From NCBI GenBank assembly GCA_019925795.1, contig CM034305.1:89688433-89752432 (forward strand): 64,000 nucleotides of DNA, given 5' to 3'. The notes under the pieces are model-generated. The model made no database searches. It worked only from the letters and a program-made list of their open reading frames with translations, and was not told the DNA's origin. The position numbers and the translations under genes are program-made. Below, piece by piece: positions 22,023 through 34,000 of this stretch (position 1 is its first letter; each line of letters opens with the position of its first letter). This DNA comes from Dendrobium chrysotoxum (lineage: Eukaryota > Streptophyta > Magnoliopsida > Asparagales > Orchidaceae).

Positions 22023-22552
22023 AACAAATAACTAAGTTATTCAATAAATCATAAAATTGACTTTGTTATCTCATAAATTACTCAAAAATTAGTTTCTTAA
22101 TAAGTTAAATTGATTCTATGACTTACCTTTTCATTTGGCCCAATATATTGAGTAAAATGTTAAGTAATTACAATGTTATAATCTATTTTCCTAAGAAAAT
22201 TCTATCTCAAAGTTCATACCCATCATTTTAAAAATATTTGGATACCTACACCTTACCTTGAGTTTTGTTCCAATACAACTTTCTTCTTCATTTAGCTGTA
22301 ATAAAGAACCTTGACCTTCATAATCTCTTTGTTATGTATTTGTTATTGTTGTTGCATTAAGATGCATTTTAGTTGGCATTCAAAATTTAGAATGTGTTAA
22401 ATCATCATATTCTCTTGATCATATCAGAAATTGGGTGTCAAATATAGTGTATATCATTTGAGAAAAAACACTTGAATAATGCTATGTACATTAATAAGCT
22501 CTTTAGGAAGCCAAGGTGTTAAAAAAATTTAGATGGTTTAATACATAATGGA
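22023..22552. other. AT-rich intergenic DNA, nothing recognised
   Basis: No gene or repeat boundary identified. Confidence 0.4.
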
Positions 22553-23052
22553 CCACCGCCCGGTCGCCGACCGCCGCTGGACTTCAGCCCAACCTTCGTC
22601 GGACCACCGCCCGGCCGTCGACTGCTGCCGGACTTCGGCTTGACCTTCGTCAGACCACTGCCCAGCCGCCGACCTCCGCCGGCCTTCCACTCGGTCGTTA
22701 ACTGCCACCGTACTTCCGCCCGACCTTTGTCGGATCATTCCTCGTCAGCTGAATTTCTGTCCGGACGCTGTCGGACTTCCGCCCGAACATCACCAGATTT
22801 TACTCCAACTCTCCAAGCCACTGTAATTTGACCGCCTCTAAGTAGACGGACGGGTCAACCCTTATAATTCACTCAAATTTAGTAAAATCTTTTCATTTGG
22901 GCGAGGCCCCGTGGTTTTTCTCTCTTCGGGCTTTCCACGTAAAAAAGATTGGATGTTTTACTTCTTTCTTTCTGTTTGCGTGCTGGATATTCGTGCATCG
23001 CTAAGACGAAAATTTTACTCACTCTGCCGTCGCGAATCTTCTAGCCCGCAAC
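22553..23052 (+). repeat. 3' part of a minisatellite-family LTR
   Basis: Starts inside the GC-rich minisatellite (units like GACTTCCGCCCGACCTTCGTCG, 22553-22800). It continues through the conserved CACTGTAATTTGACCGCCTC, GGCGAGGCCCCGTGGTTTTT, TTTCCACGTAAAAAA and GTGCTGGATATTCGTGC blocks and ends in CCCGCAACA at 23052. It has the same order as 51675-52686 but lacks the 5' half. ORFs on both strands here are products of the minisatellite. Confidence 0.75.
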
Positions 23053-23439
23053 AAGTTTAAATCATTTTACTCCCTTTATTAAGCTAACGTTAAGGAATGC
23101 TCAATTTATAACTTGAAGTGCACTATCTTATGTCCACTATCTCTTTTATCAACCCTAAACTACTTAAAATTGTCCTTAAATTGTTTAAATATCATTTATC
23201 AATTGAGGCTATGGTGAAATATTTTCTCTTGGCTCTCTCTAACATGAGGGGGGCTTATACTTCCTTCTATATAGTGACTCATATAATTACATTATAATAT
23301 TAGCCTGATATTCATTGTTTGATCATCAATTCTATGAAGGATAAACGTTGCACTCACGTACAAACAAAGTCCACCATACACATCTAAGTTAGATCTTATA
23401 AGATTTGGATTAATTGCTTAAAATTTCTATCAGCTTACT
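23053..23439. other. AT-rich spacer, nothing recognised
   Basis: No gene or repeat boundary identified. Confidence 0.4.
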
Positions 23440-24250
23440 AGCTAAATATCATATATGCAGTCTTGGTCATTCAAACTATGATCACCAAAAGAATAACTTG
23501 TATGTAAGGTGACTTTGAAAATCGTAATATAAAATCCATCATAATATCGACCCACTTCTAATTTATTTTGATGTGTAATCCTCTCATAGAATGGATTTAA
23601 TCTATTTCCCTTTATTTTGCATGTATAGACATCTTCTAAATCAAAGGGCTTCAATATAATCCTCTTAAAAATCTTGTTGATTATTCCTCTCAATATGTGG
23701 TTTTAATTTTATAGGTTAGAGTCCTCCTTTTGAGCCATGATTAGTTATTAAATCCACTTGATAATGATGATAATCTAAATATTTTAACCCTTTAGAATGC
23801 TTAGACTTTTTGCTAAAAATATCTATCACTACATTGGTCTGTCTTGGGTGGTGTTGAATGTGCAAGTTATGATATTTCAACAAACAAATAATCTTCTTTG
23901 TAGCAAGTTGAGGTCATTTTATTTAAAGAAATACATGAAACTTTGATTATCTATGAAGACTTCCACTCAAACATTATGGAGATAATGTTTTCATATCTTG
24001 AGAGCAAATTATATGTTAATTAGGTAGTCCTTCTGATTGATTTGATTAATCTAGAAGTGTAGACATTCATCTATCTATTTTGCCTTAACACAAATCCTAA
24101 TCCCTATAGGGAAGCATCATTGTAGGAGCACAATACTTTTCATCAAGTCCATAAATATTGATAGAGAGTTTGTCTTGAAAATGCTAGAGAGTTTGTCAGC
24201 CCATACAATTTCACAAGAAATTTGTAGTGGTCACAACTCATTTGAAAAGC
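23440..24250 (-). pseudogene. Dead Ty3/gypsy RNase H and flanking pol
   Basis: Minus-strand translation over 23780-24130, ignoring stops, reads like gypsy RNase H: a YNDASL-x-GLGFVL start (family YCDAS-x-x-GLG-x-VL), a YTSR segment, a later IIKVS / DYLFVE stretch in place of the family's TDHKSL and DY-x-x-x-I-x-Y regions. Many in-frame stops show long decay. The open stretch 23442-23693 contains PFDLEDVYTCKIKG and may be a further pol piece. No LTRs assigned. Confidence 0.5.
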
Positions 24251-24274
24251 TATTTCAATAAATTATATTACTTA

Positions 24275-24404
24275 GGCTTAATTTAGGGCAGCTTTCTTAA
24301 TACTTTTTAAAGCAGCTTTTTAGTACAAAAATTTTTAGTTCAAGAAATTTTTGTACTAGGAAGTTGCTTTAGAAAGTAGTAAAAAAGTCATCCCAAACGA
24401 AGCC
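24275..24404. mobile_element. Tourist-like MITE, copy 1 (130 bp)
   Basis: Palindromic element: GGCTTAATTTAGGGCAGCTT at the left mirrors AAGTCATCCCAAACGAAGCC at the right, with paired CAGCTTTTTAGTACAAAAAT-type sequence near the centre. Flanked by the 3-bp duplication TTA (24272-24274 and 24405-24407), as in PIF/Harbinger MITEs. Confidence 0.75.
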
Positions 24405-24407
24405 TTA

Positions 24408-25156
24408 ATCTTCAGTTGGTGGTATCCTATTCATAGATTAATCTTCAGGAAAACTATCATACCTTATAATTGATTGAAGGTGCATTTAATCATGATATTG
24501 GATGCATATTCTTAGTAGCCATCTTATTCATGTGATAACATAACACCATATCATATTATTAGAATTTGACTTGCTAAGGTGGATAGATATTTGTTATGTA
24601 TGTTTTAAACTTTATAAATTATTAATTAATTTTAAAATTTTAAAATTATTAATAGATTATCCACTATTTTCTTAAATTATTTAAGTTTTTGGTTGGACAT
24701 TTTTTGATGATATAGAGCATTATGCTCTTATATTATGTTTACATTACATGTACGACTATTAAAAAAATGAAGCCTTTCATTATCTCCAAATAGCTAGAAG
24801 GTCTTCAAAATATGATGTTAATAGGTATCCTAATAGAGAATTATTAGGTTGCTTGGTCATTATCTATTTATGAAACATTTCACAACCTTAAAAGTTATTT
24901 AATTTCAATTTATACTAATATCATAAGGAACTTATTCTTTATAACACACCTAAAATTATCTTATATATATATATATTGTTGAGACAAAGCAAGCTTCTCT
25001 TGATAGATATTAATTGGTATAACGGTTAGTAACATATGTTGGAAGAGCCTTAAATTTTAAAAGAGTTATTATATAGTACTTATTAAGATGTTTTGTCTTA
25101 TCCTTAAATTTGTTCTTTGTTGTAGTTTGGTTTCAATTCAAATGGCTTTCAACTAA
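24408..25156. other. AT-rich intergenic DNA, nothing recognised
   Basis: No gene or repeat boundary identified; a short TA run lies at about 24963-24976. Confidence 0.4.
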
Positions 25157-25275
25157 AGCTTCATTTGAGACAGCTTTCTTACTGCTTCTCAATACAGCCT
25201 TTCAGTATAAAAATTAAATTTTTATACTGAAAAGTTATTTTAAGAAGTGATAAGAAAGTCATCCCAAATGATGCC
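25157..25275. mobile_element. Tourist-like MITE, copy 2 (119 bp)
   Basis: Same family as 24275-24404: AGCTTCATTTGAGACAGCTT mirrors AAGTCATCCCAAATGATGCC. Flanked by TAA (25154-25156 and 25276-25278). Confidence 0.75.
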
Positions 25276-25278
25276 TAA

Positions 25279-26003
25279 ATCAAAATACTTATGAAACGGA
25301 AAGAATTAGGCACTTAGAGTAAATTTGGTTGTCTATTTATTGAAGTGAAATGAATCTAAGCTAAGTAGATATAATATTGTACAAGGCAATTTAAGGGAGT
25401 AGGAGAAAGTGATAGGGTCAATAAATGGATCTTTAGATTGAGTTAGTGAATCTTAGTAATCATAGAATTTTTTATGAGTATTATAGTTTTTGGTAGTTAA
25501 TAAATGTGCCTTGGAGTCATTTTTTAATAGTATAAATACTCTTCAATGAGCATATTAATAATGTACTAAATAGATATAAATAAGAAAAAATATTGAAATT
25601 TTATTAATTAAATGAATAATGAATTTATTTTAAAATAAATTCAATGATTATAAATTCATTAAAAAAAAATGAAGGCATAAATCAAACCTACAGACCCTCT
25701 CATCTTAGCATTCTTGTTAAATTCTAGTAGAATTCCTAAGCCACCTTACAATAACATTTCACATGGAATGAAATGATTTTCCATATACAACAGAAAGCCA
25801 TATATTCATTTATTCTCAGTGAAGGATGTGAACCATCATATGTTTGGAACTACTCAAAAAGGATATTCTATTCTATATGCGGGCATGACCCTGATGAACC
25901 CAAGAAAAGCAATAAAAGACTGAAATGATGACAATTCTAATACAGCATAAACCCTAATGCCAGATTATACATAATTACAATTAATTACACCGATCTGTTG
26001 AAG
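25279..26003 (-). other. 3' flank of the D53-like gene, probable 3' UTR at its right end
   Basis: The D53-like gene is on the minus strand and stops at 26004-26006, so its 3' UTR lies in this interval. No other gene seen. The poly(A) site is not determined. Confidence 0.4.
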
Positions 26004-28025
26004 TCATTCCAAAATAATTTTTGAAGGAAGGAACATACCGAGTTCACTCTCTTCAATCAGCAAATCCTGATTTGCAACTAGTCTCACAACAGAACAATCT
26101 GGGAGCTTATGTCTCTGTCTCAACTCACTGAGACTCTTACAAAGTACTTCTTCAATCCAAACACCCAAATCACTTTTATTTCTCATGAACAATGTGGCTG
26201 CAAGAATCTGCTCCATGACTTTTTCATCAATCTCAAGCATATAATTTGATCCAAAATTGCTGCAGAAGCCCCTACTGATTTCCTTCAGTACATAATCAAC
26301 AAGGGAATCGAAATCAAAGGGCTTGAAGCAAACCGTTTTATCCATCAGATTAAAAAATTCCTCTAACCAGCCGTGAGAATTATCTGATATGGAAGTGTTC
26401 TCGCTGCTACTATTGCAGTCTCCATTTTGGTCTAGCTCCTCAGCAGAAAGATTCAAGTCCAGGTCAATGCCTGAACTTCTATGTGGCCTTTTTATTGATG
26501 TAGAGTATTCATCCTGGCATTTGTGCTCACCAGAAAAATCCAGCTTTCTTTTGCTTATAAATACTCTGCATGGAGGTACAGGATTGTTCTTGGATTCTTG
26601 TCTTGATATAACTGATACTTTGGAATTTGGGCTACAGCGGAAAGACTCATGCTCTGAGAGGGGCTCGACCAAAATCTTCATTTTCCATCGCTCAGATGAT
26701 AAAATCCTTTCCTCAGAAAAGCTGATTTTCTCTTTTATAGGGGAGTGAGCCTTCCCCGGAAGATCTTTTGCAGTAGTTATAAAAAAGGAATTATTGATGC
26801 CAACTTCTCTCCCATGAGAATCAGAAAACTTACCAGTACGAATTGCATTGGATAAGCTGTTCTGGGCTAGCAAGTCAGTCTTGTCCACGTTCTCAAGGAG
26901 GAAAACTGACAATGGTTTCTTGCTTATCTCCATAGCAATGTGATCAATAATCGTCTTCCCCCTGAAACTAGTGTTGCAGTTGTTTAAACCTTTTTGATCA
27001 ATAACACTACCTTGGCAGAAATTATCATCATCATAAGCAAGATCAATGCAGATCAGATCTTCTTTGCAGCCGAATATCAACTCAGCTAGTGCCAGGGCTG
27101 CCATCTTCTTTCCAGCCCTATCCGGGCCAAGAAAACTCAGCCAGATGGCACCTCTCATGCTTGGGCCATGATGCTTTTCATTTCTAGTTTTGCACTGAAT
27201 AATGGCTTCACTAATCGCCCACAATGCTTCTTCTTGCCTACCAACTTTAGCTACTAGGCTTGTATAGAATGCCTTATAATTGCTCGCATCAAACTTTTGA
27301 AATATATTAGGTGAACTCTGAACCCGTTGCTCAGTATGAGAGACACCACTCCAATTGTTTCCACTTGAAAGAGAATGTGCATGAATATAAGAACCTTTGG
27401 CTGGGGTATTGTGAAAAGAAGGGGGAGAAGAAGCATGAAAATGAACTCTTGAAAGACATTGACTAGGCTCATTAATCTTTCTCGGTGTGGAGCACTGAGA
27501 TGAACCCTCTGGAGCTAATTTTCCTTCCAGAGAGAAATAGTTGTTAGCAGCTCCTAAAGCCAATTCTGTTGTCACACAGGTTACAGAAGATGGAGAAGTA
27601 TGGCCATCCTGAATGCCCAAATCTGATGGAGCAGTTTGATGAGATTGGAAACCTCCAGCCAAAATTGGTTCAACTTTTGAAATCTTGTCATGAAGATTAG
27701 GTGTCAAGTCTATGTGTGAAGGTTCTACAACAAAAGGAACTGAGATGCTTTGGCTGTTGATAGTGGTAGTTTTTGGCACGCCACCCACTGACATAGTGAA
27801 TGCATTTCCAAAGTTGTTTTGGCTTTTAGGTATTATGGGGTTTGTGACACTCTTACTGAAATTTGCTGTATCAGAAATGTATGGAATACCAACAAAGTGA
27901 GGAATCACCTGGTAATTTTTTGCCTCCACTATATGGGAACGTCGATGGACATGCTGGCAGTATTTATTCCACTTCTTTTGCAAGTCAATAATTTTTGCAT
28001 TTGAAACAAATTTGTCATCTTTAAC
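26004..28025 (-). CDS. D53: D53-like exon 3 (AAA-like D2 region, RGKT and EAR motifs)
   Basis: Begins after the acceptor CATTACAG in phase 0 (VKDDKFVSNAKIIDLQKKWN) and ends at TGA 26006-26004. It encodes about 673 residues: the QKKWN-x-YC helix, a long Ser/Pro-rich linker, the ATPase-like region with GPDRAGKK (27131-27108), FRGKTIIDHIA (around 26966) and LENVDK, then LDLNLS (26466-26449). The C-terminus holds the conserved VVRLV segment and a FLPSKI-type end. The EAR motif reads LDLNLS rather than the usual LDLNLP and still fits LxLxL. Confidence 0.92.
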   Translation of the reverse strand, partial: VKDDKFVSNAKIIDLQKKWNKYCQHVHRRSHIVEAKNYQVIPHFVGIPYISDTANFSKSVTNPIIPKSQNNFGNAFTMSVGGVPKTTTINSQSISVPFVVEPSHIDLTPNLHDKISKVEPILAGGFQSHQTAPSDLGIQDGHTSPSSVTCVTTELALGAANNYFSLEGKLAPEGSSQCSTPRKINEPSQCLSRVHFHASSPPSFHNTPAKGSYIHAHSLSSGNNWSGVSHTEQRVQSSPNIFQKFDASNYKAFYTSLVAKVGRQEEALWAISEAIIQCKTRNEKHHGPSMRGAIWLSFLGPDRAGKKMAALALAELIFGCKEDLICIDLAYDDDNFCQGSVIDQKGLNNCNTSFRGKTIIDHIAMEISKKPLSVFLLENVDKTDLLAQNSLSNAIRTGKFSDSHGREVGINNSFFITTAKDLPGKAHSPIKEKISFSEERILSSERWKMKILVEPLSEHESFRCSPNSKVSVISRQESKNNPVPPCRVFISKRKLDFSGEHKCQDEYSTSIKRPHRSSGIDLDLNLSAEELDQNGDCNSSSENTSISDNSHGWLEEFFNLMDKTVCFKPFDFDSLVDYVLKEISRGFCSNFGSNYMLEIDEKVMEQILAATLFMRNKSDLGVWIEEVLCKSLSELRQRHKLPDCSVVRLVANQDLLIEESELGMFLPSKIILE

Positions 28026-31000
28026 CTGTAATGGGTGAAAGTAGATCTACTTGATGCAAAACGGAAAATAAAGTTGAAATATGAACTAAATCCATTGAGA
28101 ATTTGCAAATAATAATCACAATGGCCCATCAAAAGGTAATATCTGGGTAAGTTGTATGAACAACTAAGATAGATAAAAATGAGTTCTCAAAAGCTTCCAC
28201 AAAAATTTAGAACAGAAAAATATTTAACAGAAGACGCACCTTTGGGAGATCAAATCCTTCTTTGATGCCAACTGCATCAGCTTTTTGCAGCCAAGAAGGT
28301 AAGACGGTTTTTTCTGGGTCTTCAAGTGAAGTGTCGTTCCCCTTTAAAAAAACTGTAGCCTCTTTCTCGTACTGCTCGTTACAGATCTGGCAACGAGGCA
28401 TTGACTGAGATGGATTATTTAATGTCCCGATTGATTCAAAAGCTTGCGGAAATAAACCGCCAAATGGGACAAATGAGTCCATCAAGCTGCACACATAATG
28501 AACCAAAACTCTTATAACACCAGATATCAAGAAACATATTGTTTAATGCAATGCACTGTATGATTCAGGTTTGCAATAACCAGCAAAATATTGTGAACAG
28601 TGTGTTGCTTCTAGAAATATAATAAGGATCATCATTAAGTAGAGGACTTCCTCAAATATCTGTTAAAGATGTATGAATATTTAGGCAACAAAAAACATGA
28701 GTTTTATTCTTTTAGGTTCATGCCCGGATTGAATCTAATATCTATGACCAAATAGATCAAAAATTTTATGAAGTTCAGTTTTTGCATTTCATTTGGCCCT
28801 AGTAAATTTTAGCTTTCGGTTCATTTGAAGATTTTTCAAACCACAGAATTTTATCAGTATATGTGCATGAATGTATATGTATCTTTGTCTGACAGCATAC
28901 ATTATATGTATGCATTTGCACATATGCATATATGTGTGCGGACATGCTTACATTCATGTGCATGTATTTATGCAATAGTATTCTGGAAACCAATAAAAAG
29001 GCACAAATGTGGCGCTGGCCCAGCAAATTCAGTTGGTTCAGTTCCAATTACCCAAGCATATTTCACTGGACCCTATCAGTTCTAATGGTCTCGTAAAACA
29101 CACACTATGCCCTAATACATGGCATGCTATGAAGTTGATATTGTTCAACAATCTTCTGCGAGTATATCTTGCACACACTACGTGCTTGGTTTCATTTTAA
29201 TTACCATATATTTTGAGTTTACATGAAAGATGCATATATCCCCAAGGAGATTTTAAAGATGGATTTTCATAGAAACAAAAAGTTGATGGATAGAACAATG
29301 CAAGGATCGTAGTTCATAACATAAAAAAGGTACTAAAAATGATTCGGTTAATGAGAACTTCGCCCATCCCCTGAGCTCAAGAGGACTGATCATGCACAGT
29401 CTGAAACATTTCCTACACATTGTTGTGTTAAAAGACATTTTTTTGATAGAATACAAAGGTGATTATATTGTTGTAAACTGCATTCGTGACCCATGTCAAA
29501 ATATCCCATGAGAAGTTGAAAACTCAGGGTTTAAACAACCATCAACTTGCTAAGCTATAGAGAAATGTTGGAAAACTGTGAAACTTATGAAGGTGTAAAC
29601 CATCAATCCCGACTATTCACATCCATTTAGGAAATAAAGTTTCTATATTTCTTTCGGAATACAAAGCAGTTCAATCAGTTCAACCTACAAGTATTTCTTT
29701 TTTGATTTTGCTTCCTCAGCAACAGTTGTCAAGGCAAATTAGGGTTTTTTCCCCTGAAAGGTAAGGGCAGACATGAAAGAATTCATAATACAAAGAAAAT
29801 ATCATAAGAGTCCATTTGGTTGCTTAAATATAGCAAACATGTTCCAGAAAATAATGAAATTTACTATCTCCATCATTTAGTTGGATGTGATTAAAAACTT
29901 AATATTAATTTGACTTCATAAATACCTCACATCCCCCCCAAACACAATAAATTTATTTTTCACATAAAATAAAGAAAAAAAAGTCATCGTTTTCTAATAT
30001 ATATTCAACAAGCAATCAAATGACCCATAAGAAAAGAAGCAAATTTGCCACAAAGAATACAAGGCCACAAGACAAGCCACCAATCAGATTGTATGCCCCG
30101 TGCAAGAGGATTTATATCTCTGATACAAGAAATTGCTTGGGGAAGCGCGACCGCAATATTTAAAAAAAAAACATTGGTACGTTATTTTATGTCTTCCACA
30201 TAGAATAAAGCCAATAAACTTTTGAAAGAAGGTAAATCAGACAATTCAAAGTTGATTTATTGCCATTAAGGCCAAAAGTCTTCTCAGCTAGTAAGCCCAG
30301 TGCATGAAGCTCTTTCAAAGGACCTAGAAGGGGTTAATGTGAGCAACCTAAACCCTGAATCCATGTCTAGAATCCAATAGGAGCCTTTAAAAAATTAATT
30401 GTAAGAAAGGCACAGTCGCATAAAGTTTTATTACAGGGGATAGCACTTTTATATTAGAAATTCTAAGAAATATTGGTAATAATCACGTCCTCGATATACA
30501 TTTTTTACTTTATTTCATGAACCTACTATCACATCTTTAGACTATTCTCTATTTACCTCCCCTTCTTGCAAATACACATCCAATATCTTAACAGACAAAT
30601 CTATTAAACTTATTCCTAAAGCTATCATGAATGATGAGATTGGTTCCACAATTGATGATGGATATTAAAGATATTTTAGACGTTGGCATAACAAACCAAT
30701 AAGTGATGATTCATGATTCATGCTTTACTTTGTAAAAAGAGTAATAATTATCCAGTGTACCAAGATTTTTTTGATGAATATCAAATTCTCAATTCATTAG
30801 AGAGAGAATTTTTCTAGTCTTCGCATGTTGGATAAAGGCTTGATGTAGCTTAACCAACGTAATGGGATAAAAGCTTAACGTTGTTGTTGTTCTTGTTAGC
30901 ATATTTGATAGAATCTGAAAGTATACAATTCAACCCAATGAATTCCAATCAGCATCTTTAGGATTCAAAGTCCGTCAAAATTGAATTGTTACAGGGTTTC

Positions 31001-34000
31001 ATCTAAATGCATTTAGTTATTTCCTTTCAGTCGATGTATATGTGTTTCTACTTGTTGTCCCTGTGTTACAATCGATATCCTGTTACTATTTTCACATTGA
31101 ATTACTCTTATTGCCTTCATACCTTTGTATTTGTTGACATTGTGGAGTAGCTAGCTTTGCATGTTGGGTTTTGTAGCCAAATTGAGGTTCTAGCTGGCTA
31201 CTTCCTGCTACTCCCTTTGCCACTATTTGCCACCTTTCTATTTTGTTTATATTGTCTAGTCTTGTATGCTGATTCACTGTTCTTCGTGTGATTACTAATC
31301 CCAGCTACAATCTTGCCTTCTATCTAGTATGTCGCCTTTCTGCCACCTAGTCTGAGAAGCTACTTCCAAGGGGAGATATTTTGTACCAACGTGAGACCTT
31401 ACTCTCCTTTGGATGATTTCTATCTTATTATTGTCACTTAAACTATTTAATTACTGATTTTACATTGTGATTGAAATTTGCCAAACAAGATATGCACTGG
31501 GTTTTATTTTTGAAGCATGAACTCGATAAGTTGATGAATTTTATCATTGGTAGTTTTTTGGTAGAAATTTTAGATTTTAGGCGATCATTAGATTATCTTG
31601 TGAATGAATAAATCATGTTTGCTATCCTTATGTTAAAAGTGACAAATTTTTGCCAAAACTATTAATTAGTAATAGATAATATGCGTAAATTAATCATTAC
31701 CATGATCATAAAGTTCATCTTCATAGACCTTTGAAACTGTTGTATTACAACAGTTTTTAACTGTCTACTAATAATCCTTGTTAAAAAATGTTGGTCACAA
31801 ATATAGTTATATTTCACGTCACCTACTCGCAACACCAATAAATCCACATCCATATTCCTTATCAATAATTTCCTAAATCACCAGCCGCCCTCTTGAAATC
31901 ATCCACAAAAGAAAAAACAAAGAGAACATTTCACAATATGAAGAGGCTGTGATGGGAGATAACTACGTGGACTACCAACATTTTCTATGTAGTCAAACTG
32001 AGCCATGCATCTTGAGATTCACAAGGTTTGAGCTACATCTTGAAACCAAGCAACCCTCTTGTGTTTGTGTCACAACATATCTCTCAAACAGTTAATGGTC
32101 CTTCAAACCCAACATGAGAAACAACAAAATGTTGCAAATTTCAAAAATGAAGGCTGATGTCCATAATAATTAAATGACATTTAAAGAACTTCTATCATAA
32201 CTGACAATTACAAATCTTGTCCTTATAAATGTTAGAGATGTTGGGGTAGTAAAGCCACATAGTAAAACAAACAAGAAATAAAAAATTGCAATGGAAAGAA
32301 AGAACACCGTGATTTAACGTGGAAATATCCGAAATCGGAAAAAAACCACGAAGCCACACCACACCAAGAAATTCACTATGAAAATTGGGAAAAATTATAC
32401 AGATCTTTTTTTACTCTCACTCTCTCATCGTCTCTCTTCACTCTTATACCGTTCTCATACTAGAATTAACAAAGAGAAAACACATTAAAACCACAAAGGG
32501 ATGTAACCCTTCATGAAAAACGAGAAAGAAAACTACCCAGCCTGTCTTGCAAAGTTGCGGCACTAAGTTTGGAGCATAGCATTTATAGCTCCGCGGAGTC
32601 GGGATTTGAAGCGTTACGGTGCTCCATTTTTTGTCTACCTCCAATCAGACAATACAACGCTATAGTGTTGTGCGGTTGTATGAGGGGAAAAAAAATTTAG
32701 GTGCAAAGCATCCGAACCCAAGCAAGGGGAGGACCAGCTGCAACCTCATCCCCCCCTCTCTGCGAGCTCGATTGATGGAATTGAGTCTGAGCAACAATAC
32801 AACATAATTAGATTCCACACAAAACTAACAAGAGAAATGTCATAAAAAATCTACAACAAAAGAAAGGATCGAGAAGGTTTTTGTGACTTGGTTGTGGTAG
32901 CTTAGGAGTCATTACTTAGATGGACATGGCTGCTACAATGGATCATCAGCAAGGAAGGCCATCTTGGTGTCCGTGATGAAGGTCGACTTGGTGTCAACGA
33001 GGATAATCAGGGTAACATTATTGATGAAGGCCTAATTGTCATTTGTGAGGGAGGGTGGTGGGAAATTAGTGATAAGAAGGGTTGGGCAATACAAGTATGA
33101 TGGCAAAAGTTAATAGAGTGATGAATACCAAATAAATAATAGTTGGTAAAGTGATACAGATCGAGGTTGGAGTTCAAATGTGTAAAAGTCGATCGATTAT
33201 TAGATGCTAGATAAGCAGGAACTTAACTAGATGCTAGATGAGCAGGAACTTAACGGGTATCAAATCGGATGTAGAGAAAATTTTCCCTCTAATTTGTGAT
33301 TTCTGATTTCTCCCAAAGTTATAAACTTGTGGCCAAGGCATTTTCCCCCTCTAATTTAAATGCTAATCAACTCCATAAAAAAAGGTAGCCACATTTCAAT
33401 ATAACAACTATTCAAATTGTTAGTCTGTGTGGAATCTGATTGTGTCGATCAATCGGGTTGTATTGTTGCTACGGACTTCAACTCAATTTGTCATGCTCGT
33501 TGGGGTGTGGGAGGTCCTCCCCAATTTTTCTTCGCACTACGCCTCGCCATTGTGTATCAGAGTGACCCGACGTTGTGTACCTGAGTGCCCCGATATTGCA
33601 TAGTTTGCTTAGAGAAAAGACAGAGAGCAAAGCGCTGTAGTGCTCAAGATTTGGCATTGCAGCGCTGTCAGGCAAATTGGAGATAGAGCGTTGAGCTCCG
33701 TGGCGCTCCAAACTAGCACCGTAGCGCTGCAAGGCCGGCTGAACAGTTTTTCTTTCTCATTTTTTTAAGGGTGGCGTCCCTTGGTGGTAAGTATTGCATC
33801 TCTTTGTTTGTTCTTATGTAAGAACGATGTAAGAAAGAAGAGTAGCAATGAGAAAAAGAGAGAGAAGAGAGGTCTATACAAATTTCTCCCAATTTTCATA
33901 GTGAATTTCTTGTTGTGGAGCCGTTGTTTTTTTCCGATTTCGGATTTTTCCACATTAAATCCTGGTGTTCTTTACTTTCCCCTGCATTTCTATTTTTTTA

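Noticed and set aside
26389..26748. 119-aa plus-strand ORF
   Set aside because: Antisense of D53 exon 3, with no domain of its own.
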